A stretch of 64,000 bases of DNA from contig NZ_KE384553.1 in NCBI RefSeq assembly GCF_000426685.1, forward strand, positions 266,906 through 330,905, written 5' to 3'. Source of the DNA: Solimonas flava DSM 18980 (GTDB lineage Bacteria > Pseudomonadota > Gammaproteobacteria > Nevskiales > Nevskiaceae). A program made the translations under genes and the position numbers. Numbering within the stretch: the first letter of the stretch is position 1; the number at the start of each line of letters is the position of its first letter. Below are positions 17,478-25,259 of this stretch, one piece after another. The notes under the pieces were generated by a model. That model saw only the letters and a list, made by a program, of their open reading frames with translations, ran no database searches and had not been told where the DNA came from.

Positions 17478-18763
17478 CTTCCGCTGCAAAACCGGTTCGG
17501 GCGAAGGCCGACAACATCGCCGCCTACATGCACGAGCGCGGCGCCAAGGCGCGCGCCGCCGCGCGCCTGCTGGCGCGTGCCGACACCGGCACCAAGAACG
17601 CGGCGCTGTTCGCGCTCGCGCAGGCCCTGCTCGACGACGCCGAGCGCATCCTCGAAGCCAACGCGCAGGACATGCGCGAAGGCCGCAACGCCAAGCTCGA
17701 CGCGGCGCTGCTCGACCGTCTCGAACTGAACCCGAAGCGCATCGAGGCGATGGCCGACGGCGTGCGCCAGGTCGCCGCGCTGCCCGATCCGATCGGCGAG
17801 ATCAGCGACATGAAGCTGCGCCCGTCCGGCATCCAGGTCGGCCACATGCGCGTGCCGCTCGGTGTGGTCGGCATCATTTACGAATCGCGGCCGAACGTGA
17901 CGGCCGACGCCGCGGCGCTGTGCCTGAAGTCGGGCAACGCCGCGATCCTGCGCGGCGGCTCGGAAGCGCTGCGCTCGAATCTCGCGATCGGCCGCTGCAT
18001 CGAGCGCGCGATGATCGAGGCCGGCCTGCCGAAGGACGCCGTGCAGATCCTCGACATCACCGACCGCCGTGCGGTCGGCGAGATGGTGGCGATGCCGCAG
18101 TACGTCGACGTCATCATTCCGCGCGGCGGCAAGGGCCTGGTCGCGGCGGTGTCGGAGTCGGCGCGCGTGCCGGTCATCAAACACCTCGACGGCATCTGCC
18201 ACGTCTACATCGACGCCGACGCCGATCTCGAGAAAGCGGTCGCCGTCGCCGTCAACGCCAAGACGCAGCGCTACGGCACTTGCAACACGATGGAAACGCT
18301 GCTGGTCGACGTGCCGCTCGCCGCGCGCGTGCTGCCGACGCTCGCCGAGATCTACGTCGAGGCCGGCGTCGAGCTGCGCGGCTGTGAGCGCACGCGCGGC
18401 ATCCTGGCCGAAGCCAAGGCGGCGACCGAGGAGGACTGGCGCACCGAGTATCTGGCGCCGATCCTGGCGATCCGCGTCGTCGACGGCCTCGACGCCGCGA
18501 TCGAGCACATCAACACCTACGGCTCGCAGCACACCGACAGCATCGTCACCGAGAACCTGAGCAAGGCGCGCCGCTTCCTGCGCGAAGTCGATTCGAGCTC
18601 GGTGATGGTCAATGCCTCGACGCGCTTCGCCGACGGCTACGAGTACGGTCTCGGCGCCGAGATCGGCATCAGCACCGACAAGTTCCACGCCCGCGGTCCG
18701 GTCGGCCTCGAAGGCCTGACCTCGCTGAAGTGGATCGTGCTCGGCGACGGTTCGGTCCGCTAG
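17474..18763 (+). CDS. proA: Gamma-glutamyl phosphate reductase
   Basis: A 429-residue NADPH-dependent aldehyde dehydrogenase superfamily enzyme of proline synthesis. It has [34 protein letters not shown], and the catalytic cysteine in [17 protein letters not shown]. The start ATG at 17474 overlaps the holA stop. The stop TAG shares a base with the GTG start of the next gene, so the holA-proA-VOC-nadD-rsfS-rlmH set looks like one operon. Confidence 0.96.
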   Translation: MTSAAKPVRAKADNIAAYMHERGAKARAAARLLARADTGTKNAALFALAQALLDDAERILEANAQDMREGRNAKLDAALLDRLELNPKRIEAMADGVRQVAALPDPIGEISDMKLRPSGIQVGHMRVPLGVVGIIYESRPNVTADAAALCLKSGNAAILRGGSEALRSNLAIGRCIERAMIEAGLPKDAVQILDITDRRAVGEMVAMPQYVDVIIPRGGKGLVAAVSESARVPVIKHLDGICHVYIDADADLEKAVAVAVNAKTQRYGTCNTMETLLVDVPLAARVLPTLAEIYVEAGVELRGCERTRGILAEAKAATEEDWRTEYLAPILAIRVVDGLDAAIEHINTYGSQHTDSIVTENLSKARRFLREVDSSSVMVNASTRFADGYEYGLGAEIGISTDKFHARGPVGLEGLTSLKWIVLGDGSVR

Positions 18764-19158
18764 TGCTCGATCACGTCGGCCTGGTCGTCGCGGACTACGA
18801 ACGCAGCAAGGCGTTCTACCGCGCGGCGCTGGCGCCGCTCGGCTTCGAGCTGCTGATGGAGCTGGCGCCGCCGGTGGTCGATCACGCGCACGGCGGCTTC
18901 GGTGAAGCGCCGAAGCCGGAATTCTGGATCAGCGCCGGCGGCGGCGATGCGCGGCCGAACACGCCGCCGGTGCACGTCGCGTTTCGCGTGCGCACGCGCG
19001 CCGAGGTCGACGCTTTCCATCGCGCGGCGCTCGCCGCCGGCGGCCGCGACAACGGCGCGCCGGGCCTGCGCCCGCACTATCACCCGAACTACTACGGCGC
19101 CTTCGTGCTCGATCCCGACGGGCACAACATCGAGGCGGTCTGCCATGCGCCGGCCTGA
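18763..19158 (+). CDS. VOC (glyoxalase-like) family protein
   Basis: A 131-residue vicinal-oxygen-chelate fold protein starting with GTG (MLDHVGLVVADYERSKAFYRAAL). Metal or substrate residues include the N-terminal His of LDHVG and the Glu in DPDGHNIEAVCH; the beta-alpha-beta-beta-beta repeat is recognisable. Family members act as lyases, dioxygenases or resistance proteins, and nothing narrows this further. It sits between proA and nadD, an unusual insertion into a conserved gene string, and uses a stop/start overlap of one base with proA. Confidence 0.85.
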   Translation: MLDHVGLVVADYERSKAFYRAALAPLGFELLMELAPPVVDHAHGGFGEAPKPEFWISAGGGDARPNTPPVHVAFRVRTRAEVDAFHRAALAAGGRDNGAPGLRPHYHPNYYGAFVLDPDGHNIEAVCHAPA

Positions 19159-19830
19159 GTGCTCCGCGTGAAGGCGATCGGCGTTTTCGGCGGCGCGTTC
19201 GCGCCGTTCCACAACGGCCATCTGCGCGTCGCGATCGAGGCGCGCGAGCGGCTCGATCTCAGCCAGGTGCGGCTGATCCCGACCGCGCACGCGCCGCATC
19301 GCCCGGATTCGCGCGTCTCGCCGCAGCGCCGGCTCGAATGGGTCCGCGCCGCGGTGCGCCGCGAAAAAGGGCTGATACCGGACGAGCGCGAGATCATGCG
19401 GGCCGGGCCGTCGTACACGGTCGACACGCTCGAGGAACTGCGCCGCGATTTCCCGCGCGCCTCGCTGATCCTGCTGATGGGCGGCGATGCCTTCCAGCAC
19501 TTCCATCTGTGGCGGCACTGGCAGCGCATCGTCGAGCTCGCCCATGTCGCCGTCATCACGCGGCCCGGCAGCGAGCCGCAGCCGAGCATCGAATGCGCGG
19601 CGCTGCTCGGCGCGCGCCGCGCCGACGGCGCCGAGGCGCTGCACGCGCGCGAGGCGGGCCTGTGGCTGCCGCTCGAAATGCCGCCGCTCGATATTTCGTC
19701 GACCCGCATCCGGCGCCTGCTGGCGCAGCACCGCTCCGTGCGCGGCCTGGTCCCGGATGCGATACTGAACGCCATGACCGCCGCCGATCTCAAGGCGCTG
19801 ACGCAGGACAACGATGCGACCCAACATTAA
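19159..19830 (+). CDS. nadD: Nicotinate-nucleotide adenylyltransferase
   Basis: A 223-residue enzyme that makes nicotinate adenine dinucleotide in NAD synthesis. The nucleotidyltransferase signature FGGAFAPFHNGHLRVA is at residues 10-25 and the ISSTRIRRLL motif is near the C terminus. It starts with GTG directly after the VOC stop; an alternative GTG three codons later is equally possible. Its end overlaps rsfS by 17 nt. nadE, a later step of the same pathway, is also in this window at 47542. Confidence 0.93.
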   Translation: MLRVKAIGVFGGAFAPFHNGHLRVAIEARERLDLSQVRLIPTAHAPHRPDSRVSPQRRLEWVRAAVRREKGLIPDEREIMRAGPSYTVDTLEELRRDFPRASLILLMGGDAFQHFHLWRHWQRIVELAHVAVITRPGSEPQPSIECAALLGARRADGAEALHAREAGLWLPLEMPPLDISSTRIRRLLAQHRSVRGLVPDAILNAMTAADLKALTQDNDATQH

Positions 19831-20365
19831 AAAACTCGACCCGCTGGCCCGCCTCGCCTACGAGGCGCTCGACGACCTCAAGGGGCAGGACATCACCGTG
19901 CTCGACGTGACCAAGCTGACGACGGTCACCGACACCATGATCATCTGCACCGGCACCTCGAACCGGCACGTGAAGTCGCTGGCGCAGAACGTCGCCGAGG
20001 AGGCCAAGCACGCCGGCTACCAGCCGCTCGGGCTCGAAGGCACCGAGCAGGGCGAGTGGGTGCTCGTCGATCTCGGCGGCGTGGTCGTGCACGTGATGCA
20101 GGTGCAGGCGCGCGCGTTCTACCAGCTCGAAAAGCTCTGGGCGGTCGCCGACGAGGCCGAGGCGCCGGTCGAGGCCAAGCCGAAGAAGAAGCCGGCCGCG
20201 AAGAAGGCGGCGACCGGGAAGTCGAAGCCGGCGGCCAAGCCGGCGACGAAGAAGGCGCCGGCCAGGACGGCGGCGAAGAAGCCGGCCGTCAGGAAGGCGG
20301 CGGTCAAGAAGGCCGCCAAGCCGGCCGCGAAGAAGGCGCCGGCCCGCAAGGCGACGCGCAAGTAG
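19814..20365 (+). CDS. rsfS: Ribosomal silencing factor with Lys/Ala-rich tail
   Basis: A 183-residue protein. Residues 1-115 are a full RsfS domain (DVTKLTTVTDTMIICTGTSN, VHVMQVQARAFYQLEKLW), which binds ribosomal protein L14 and blocks subunit joining in starvation. The family is usually about 105-120 residues long. Here residues 119-183 form a low-complexity tail of KKPAAKKA-type repeats, resembling the C-terminal domain of histone H1. The tail could bind rRNA or DNA. It overlaps nadD by 17 nt and is followed by rlmH after 22 bp. Confidence 0.92.
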   Translation: MRPNIKKLDPLARLAYEALDDLKGQDITVLDVTKLTTVTDTMIICTGTSNRHVKSLAQNVAEEAKHAGYQPLGLEGTEQGEWVLVDLGGVVVHVMQVQARAFYQLEKLWAVADEAEAPVEAKPKKKPAAKKAATGKSKPAAKPATKKAPARTAAKKPAVRKAAVKKAAKPAAKKAPARKATRK

Positions 20366-20387
20366 GCCGGACGCCGCTGGCGCGCCG

Positions 20388-20858
20388 ATGCGCATCTGGC
20401 TGATCGCGGTCGGCACGCGCATGCCGGATTGGGTGCAGACCGCCTACGCCGACTACGCGGCGCGCCTGCCGCACGAGTGCCGGCTGGAGCTGGTCGAGAT
20501 CGCCCCGGCGCAGCGCGGCAAGAACGCCGACATCGCCCGCGCCAAGCAGCAGGAAGGCGAGAAGATCCTCAAGGCTCTGCCGCGCGACGCGCTGGTGGTC
20601 GCGCTCGACGAGCACGGCCAGCAGCTGAGCAGCACCGACTGGTCGCGCGAGCTCCAGCAGTGGATGCAGTCCGGCCGCGACACCGCGCTGCTGATCGGCG
20701 GGCCCGACGGCCACGCCCCGGAGGTGCTGGCGCGCGCCGACCGCAAGTGGGGGCTGTCAAAGCTGACGCTGCCGCATGCGCTGGTTCGCGTGTTCGTCGC
20801 CGAGCAGCTGTTTCGGGCCTGGAGCCTGCTCGCCAACCACCCGTATCACCGCGGCTGA
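20388..20858 (+). CDS. rlmH: 23S rRNA pseudouridine-1915 N3-methyltransferase
   Basis: A 156-residue SPOUT methyltransferase that modifies m3Psi1915 in the decoding-region helix 69 of 23S rRNA. The trefoil-knot motifs LLIGGPDGHAPEV (about residues 102-114) and LTLPHALVRVFVAEQLFRAW near the C terminus are intact. The length is normal. It ends the nadD-rsfS-rlmH string; the next gene is convergent. Confidence 0.95.
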   Translation: MRIWLIAVGTRMPDWVQTAYADYAARLPHECRLELVEIAPAQRGKNADIARAKQQEGEKILKALPRDALVVALDEHGQQLSSTDWSRELQQWMQSGRDTALLIGGPDGHAPEVLARADRKWGLSKLTLPHALVRVFVAEQLFRAWSLLANHPYHRG

Positions 20859-20898
20859 AGTCGGCGCGGCGAGCTCGCGCCCGGTCTCACGCCCGGTC

Positions 20899-22788
20899 TC
20901 AAGCCCAGTCGCCGCGCAAGGCACGCACGCGCTGTTCCAGATCGGCGGCGCTGACCTGCTCCGGCGCGACCGGCGCCTCGGCGACCAGCTCGACGCGCGA
21001 CCAGAAGCGGCTCGGCAGGCGCATGCGGGCGAGGAAGTTGTTGCGGCTGAAGAAGCTGCCCCAGAGCCCGCGCAAGGCCATCGGCACGACCGGCGCCGGC
21101 GTGCGCGCGACGATCTTTTCGATGCCGCTGCGGAATTCGCCGATCGCGCCGTCGCGCGTCAGCTGGCCCTCCGGGAAGATGCCGATCACTTCGCCGGCCT
21201 GTAGCGCTGCGGCGATTTCGTCGAAGGCCTGGTGCATCAGCGCTTCGTCTTCGCGGGCCGGCGCGATCGGGATCGCGCGCGCGGTGCGGAAGATGAAGCT
21301 GAGCACCGGGATGCGGAAGATCTTGTGGTACATCACGAAGCGGATCGGCCGGCGCACGTTGCCGCCGATGATCAGCGCGTCGACGTAGCTGACGTGATTG
21401 GCGACGACGATCGCCGGCCCTTCGTCTGGGATGTGCTCGAGGCCGGTCTTGCGGATGCGGTAGAGCGTGTTGATCAGCAGCCACACCAGCAGCCGCATCA
21501 GGAACTCGGGCGCCAGCGTGTAGATGAAGACGGCGACGGCGGCGTTCATCAGCGCCGTGGTCAGCAGCAGCTGCGGAATCGTCAGGCCGAGCTTGAGGTA
21601 GACGATCGCCAGCAGCGCGGCGATGACCATGAACAGCGCATTGAGGATGTTGTTGCCGGCGATCACGCGCGAGCGGTGCGAGGCCTCGGTGCGCAACTGG
21701 ATCAGCGCATACAGCGGCACGATGTAGAAACCGCCGAACACGCCGGTCAGCAGCAGATCCCAGGCGACGCGGTGGTTGGCGGCGGACGACAGGAACTGCA
21801 GCGCACTCTGGCCCGCGACCGCCGCCGGGCCCGGCGCCGCGAAGAACAGGTCGATGCCGAAGATCGTCAGGCCGATCGAGCCGAGCGGCACCAGGCCGAT
21901 CTCGACCTTGCGACCGGACAGGCGCTCGCAGAGCAGCGAGCCGATGCCGACGCCGAGCGAGAAGATCGTCAGCAGCAGGGTGACGACCGATTCGTCGCCG
22001 CCGAGATACTGCTTGCTGTAGTTCGGCAGCTGCGACAGGAACATCGCGCCGTAGAACCAGAACCACGAGATGCCGAGCACCGACAGCAGCACGACGCGGT
22101 TGCCGCGCAGGAAGCGCAGGTTGTCGCGCGTCTCGGTGTACGGGTTCCAGTTGATGCGCAGCCCCGGGGCGGCCGGCGGCGCCGGCGGGATCGCGCGCGC
22201 GGCGAGGTAGCCGGCGACCGCGATCGCGACGATCGTCGCGCTGACCCAGGTGCTGCCGTGTCGCGCGATCAGCCAGCCGCCGGCCATGGTGCCGAGCAGG
22301 ATCGCGAGAAAGGTCGCCGCCTCGATCATGGCGTTGCCGCCGACCAGCTCTTCGTCGCGCAGGTGCTGCGGCAGGATCGAGTACTTGACCGGCCCGAACA
22401 GCGCCGACTGCGTGCCCATCAGGAACAGCACCGCCAGCAGGAACGGCAGGGACTGCAGCGCGAAGCCGGCCGCGGCGAACAGCATGACGGCGATCTCGAA
22501 CAGCTTGGTGAAGCGGATCAGGCGCGCCTTGTCATACTTCTCGGCGATCTGGCCGGCGCTCGCCGAGAACAGGAAGAACGGCAGGATGAACAGCCCGGCG
22601 GCGAGATTGACGTAGAAGTCGATCTGCGCGGGCGACAGGCCGACGATGCCGAAGCCGACCAGGATCACCAGCGCGTTCTTGTAGACGTTGTCGTTGAACG
22701 CGCCGAGCGCCTGCGTGACGAACAGCGGCGCGTAGCGCCGCCTGCCGAGCAGCGCGAACTGCGAACCGTTGTGGTCCGATGCCGGCAT
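20899..22788 (-). CDS. MFS lysophospholipid transporter fused to a PlsC-type acyltransferase
   Basis: A 629-residue two-domain protein. Residues 1-420 form a 12-helix MFS permease similar to LplT. Residues 440-620 form a 1-acylglycerol-phosphate acyltransferase with the HX4D motif at H465-D470 (NHVSYVD) and the second motif PEGQLTRDG at about 538-546. LplT flips lyso-phosphatidylethanolamine inward and Aas re-acylates it. Here the flippase and acyltransferase are fused while the acyl-ACP synthetase part of Aas is absent; the FadD at 512-2194 or an acyl-ACP pool would have to supply acyl groups. It is divergent to the DUF2157 gene. Confidence 0.9.
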   Translation of the reverse strand: MPASDHNGSQFALLGRRRYAPLFVTQALGAFNDNVYKNALVILVGFGIVGLSPAQIDFYVNLAAGLFILPFFLFSASAGQIAEKYDKARLIRFTKLFEIAVMLFAAAGFALQSLPFLLAVLFLMGTQSALFGPVKYSILPQHLRDEELVGGNAMIEAATFLAILLGTMAGGWLIARHGSTWVSATIVAIAVAGYLAARAIPPAPPAAPGLRINWNPYTETRDNLRFLRGNRVVLLSVLGISWFWFYGAMFLSQLPNYSKQYLGGDESVVTLLLTIFSLGVGIGSLLCERLSGRKVEIGLVPLGSIGLTIFGIDLFFAAPGPAAVAGQSALQFLSSAANHRVAWDLLLTGVFGGFYIVPLYALIQLRTEASHRSRVIAGNNILNALFMVIAALLAIVYLKLGLTIPQLLLTTALMNAAVAVFIYTLAPEFLMRLLVWLLINTLYRIRKTGLEHIPDEGPAIVVANHVSYVDALIIGGNVRRPIRFVMYHKIFRIPVLSFIFRTARAIPIAPAREDEALMHQAFDEIAAALQAGEVIGIFPEGQLTRDGAIGEFRSGIEKIVARTPAPVVPMALRGLWGSFFSRNNFLARMRLPSRFWSRVELVAEAPVAPEQVSAADLEQRVRALRGDWA

Positions 22789-22874
22789 CGATACTCCCCG
22801 TTATCCTTGTCTGCGATGCGACAGCATATCGGTTCGTCCGCGCGCGTTTGTTAGGCTGTTCAACCATCACGAGC

Positions 22875-24164
22875 ATGAAAGAGGAGCGTGAAAGCGGCAT
22901 GGCGAAGAACGCGGCCTGGCTGCTCGGCGAACTGCCGGAACTCGAGCGCGCCGGCGTCATCGACGCGCCGACCGCGGCCCGGCTGCGCGCGCGCTATGCC
23001 GACGCGGCGCAGGGCGGCGGCGCGCTGGGCCTGTCGGCGATCCTCGGTGCGCTGCTGGTCGGGCTCGGCCTGATCCTGCTGGTCGCGCACAACTGGGATC
23101 AGTGGAGTCGCGGCCTGCGCCTGTTCATCACCGCGCTGCCGCTCGCCGGCGGACAGGCGGCCTGCGTCTACGCGCTGTGGCGGCGGCCGCTGTCGCAGGC
23201 CTGGCGCGAGGGCGCGGCCGCGTTCACGGCGCTGGCCTTCGCCGCGGCGCTGGCGCTGGTGGCGCAGATCTTCCAGTTCGGCGGCGATCTCGATCGTTAC
23301 CTGCTGAGCTGCGCGCTGGTCGCGCTGCCGCTGGTCTACGCGCTCGACGCCAGCCTGCTCGCGGTGCTGGTCGGCGCCGCGCTGCTCGGCTGGGTCGGCG
23401 CGCAGGACGGCGCCGCGCGCGCGCCGCTGCTGGTACTGCTCGCCTACGCGACGCTGCTGCCGCACGCGATATCGGTGTGGCGTCGCGACCGCGGCTCGCT
23501 GCGCAGTGTGCTGCTGATCGGCTGGCTGGTGCCGCTATTGTTCGCGGCGCTGACGGTGGCGATGCCCTGGGTCCGCCACTACGGCTGGCTGTGGATCGGC
23601 GCGTGCGCGCTGCTGCTGATCCTGCTCGACGACGGCCTCGGCGGCGAACGGTCGCTGGTGCGCCGGCCGCTGCGCGCCTATGGCGAACTCGGCTGGGCAT
23701 TGGTGGCGCTGGCCACGACGTTCCCGGAGTTCTGGCGCGAGCACTGGCTCGCGCGCTACGCCGATGGCGCGCTGCTGCAGGCCGGCGTCGTGCTCGGGCT
23801 GGTGCTCGCGGCGGCGGGCCTGCTCGCGCTGCATGCGCTGTGGCGGCGGCAGTGGCTGCTGGCGGCGCTGGCGGTGCCGGTCGCGGCACTGGCGCTGACG
23901 CAGGGGCACGCGCCGCCGGCGGTGCCGCTCGCGGTGTTCTTCAACGCGTATGTGCTGGCGATCGGCGTCGCCGTGATCCAGGCCGGTCTGCACACGCGCC
24001 TGCTGCGCCTGGTCAGCAGCGGTCTGACGCTGATCGCGGTGCTGGTCCTGCTGCGCTTCTTCGGCGGCGAGTGGTCGTTCGTGGCACGCGGCGTCGCCTT
24101 CGTCGCCACCGGCCTCGGCTTTCTGGCGGCGCATGCCTGGCTGCGCCGCAAGGTGCGTCCGTGA
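22875..24164 (+). CDS. DUF2157 membrane protein
   Basis: A protein of about 429 residues with a short soluble N terminus (LLGELPELERAGVIDAPTAARLRARY) followed by at least ten hydrophobic helices. The start of the membrane region, LGLILLVAHNWDQWSRGLRL, is the DUF2157 signature. The next gene encodes a GDYXXLXY-type protein, a common partner. I give the ATG at 22875; the ATG at 22899, with AGAGGAG 13 nt upstream, is an alternative. Function is unknown. The stop overlaps the next start (GTGA). Confidence 0.82.
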   Translation: MKEERESGMAKNAAWLLGELPELERAGVIDAPTAARLRARYADAAQGGGALGLSAILGALLVGLGLILLVAHNWDQWSRGLRLFITALPLAGGQAACVYALWRRPLSQAWREGAAAFTALAFAAALALVAQIFQFGGDLDRYLLSCALVALPLVYALDASLLAVLVGAALLGWVGAQDGAARAPLLVLLAYATLLPHAISVWRRDRGSLRSVLLIGWLVPLLFAALTVAMPWVRHYGWLWIGACALLLILLDDGLGGERSLVRRPLRAYGELGWALVALATTFPEFWREHWLARYADGALLQAGVVLGLVLAAAGLLALHALWRRQWLLAALAVPVAALALTQGHAPPAVPLAVFFNAYVLAIGVAVIQAGLHTRLLRLVSSGLTLIAVLVLLRFFGGEWSFVARGVAFVATGLGFLAAHAWLRRKVRP

Positions 24165-24730
24165 AGCGCCCGGCGTTCGCGTTCGCGCTGCTGGCGGCGG
24201 CTGCCGTGCTGCAGTGGGCGGGGCCGGTCTCGCTCGCCGTGCAGAGCGAGCGCACGCTGCGCGAGGGCACGCGCTATTACCTGCGGACCGCGCCGGTCGA
24301 TCCGGTCGACGCCTTCCGTGGCCGCTACGTGGCGCTGTCGTTCGAGGGTCTGCGCGTCGCCGTGCCGGCCGGCGCCGGTCTGCAGGCCGGCGATCGCGTC
24401 TGCGTGCCGCTGACGACCGGTCCCGACCGTTTCGTCCGCTTCGGCCCGCCGCGGCGCGAGCCGCCGGCGCAGGGCGATTATCTGGTCGCCCGCATCGCCT
24501 GGATCGATGCCGCGCAGGTCGCGACGCTGCGCCTGCCGTTCGACCGTTACTACCTCGAGGAGCGCGCCGCGCCGGCGGCCGAGCGCGCCTATCGCGACGC
24601 CCATCGCGCCGGCGCGGAACGCGGCGACGCTTACGTGTCCGTGCGCGTGCGCGACGGTCACGCGGTGCTCGAAGAGCTGTTCATCGGCAACGTGCCGGTG
24701 CGCCGCCTGCTGGCGGCCGGCGGCGGCTGA
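24161..24730 (+). CDS. GDYXXLXY domain membrane-anchored protein
   Basis: A 189-residue protein with an N-terminal signal anchor (FAFALLAAAAVLQWAG). The family motif appears as FRGRYVALSF near residue 55, matching GDYxxLxY with Arg in place of Asp. Such proteins are encoded next to DUF2157/DUF4401 membrane proteins and probably act with them in the envelope; the role is unknown. It starts with GTG overlapping the previous stop. Confidence 0.8.
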   Translation: MKRPAFAFALLAAAAVLQWAGPVSLAVQSERTLREGTRYYLRTAPVDPVDAFRGRYVALSFEGLRVAVPAGAGLQAGDRVCVPLTTGPDRFVRFGPPRREPPAQGDYLVARIAWIDAAQVATLRLPFDRYYLEERAAPAAERAYRDAHRAGAERGDAYVSVRVRDGHAVLEELFIGNVPVRRLLAAGGG

Positions 24731-24743
24731 AGGCCGACGCCGC

Positions 24744-24778
24744 AAAAAGCCGCGGGCCGGATCGCGGCGCCGCGGCTT
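24744..24778 (-). terminator. Rho-independent terminator of the minus-strand genes
   Basis: AAGCCGCGG at 24747-24755 pairs with CCGCGGCTT at 24770-24778. On the minus strand the stem is followed by five T residues. It ends transcription of the gene at 24802-25239. Confidence 0.75.
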
Positions 24779-24801
24779 GATCCGGGGGCGGACCCCGGAG
24801 C

Positions 24802-25239
24802 CTAGTACGCGAGTGCCGGCCAGGCGCCGACGTCGACGATGGTGACGTTGATCTCGCCCGGCGGCGAATGCACCTGGATCCAGCGCGTGCCGCTGCCGGC
24901 CGGCAGGCGCGCGACGGTATAACGCCAGTCGAGATAGACCATCTCGGCGCCGAGCGCCTGCAGGCCGCGGCGGTAGAACCAGTGGATTTCAGTGACCGGA
25001 CGCGAAGCGTCCGCGCGCGCCGGCGTCCAGGTCTGGCGGCAGACCGCGCCGTGGACGCGTACGTCCTGCCAGCCGTCGTCCTCGGCGACGCGGATCTCGG
25101 CGATGCCGCTTGCGGACGGCGGCTGTGGCCGCGGCACGGCGACGTAGTGGGACGGTGCCGCCAGGCCGCAGTCCTGCGGGGTCGTCGCCGCCGGGCGGCC
25201 GACGGCGGCGAGCAGGGCGAACGCGATCAAACTCTTCAT
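24802..25239 (-). CDS. Exported hypothetical protein
   Basis: A 145-residue protein with a signal peptide (MKSLIAFALLAAVGRPAA). The mature part has two cysteines (DCGLAA and AVCRQTW) that could form a disulfide and several aromatic beta-strand-like segments (IHWFYRRGLQALGAEMVYLDW). I do not recognise the family. It follows the Calx-beta/barrel gene by 20 bp on the same strand, so the two are probably cotranscribed, and it is closed by a strong terminator. The longer open frame upstream is only overlap with the previous gene. Confidence 0.65.
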   Translation of the reverse strand: MKSLIAFALLAAVGRPAATTPQDCGLAAPSHYVAVPRPQPPSASGIAEIRVAEDDGWQDVRVHGAVCRQTWTPARADASRPVTEIHWFYRRGLQALGAEMVYLDWRYTVARLPAGSGTRWIQVHSPPGEINVTIVDVGAWPALAY

Positions 25240-25259
25240 GTCCGGCTCGGGTCGGGACT

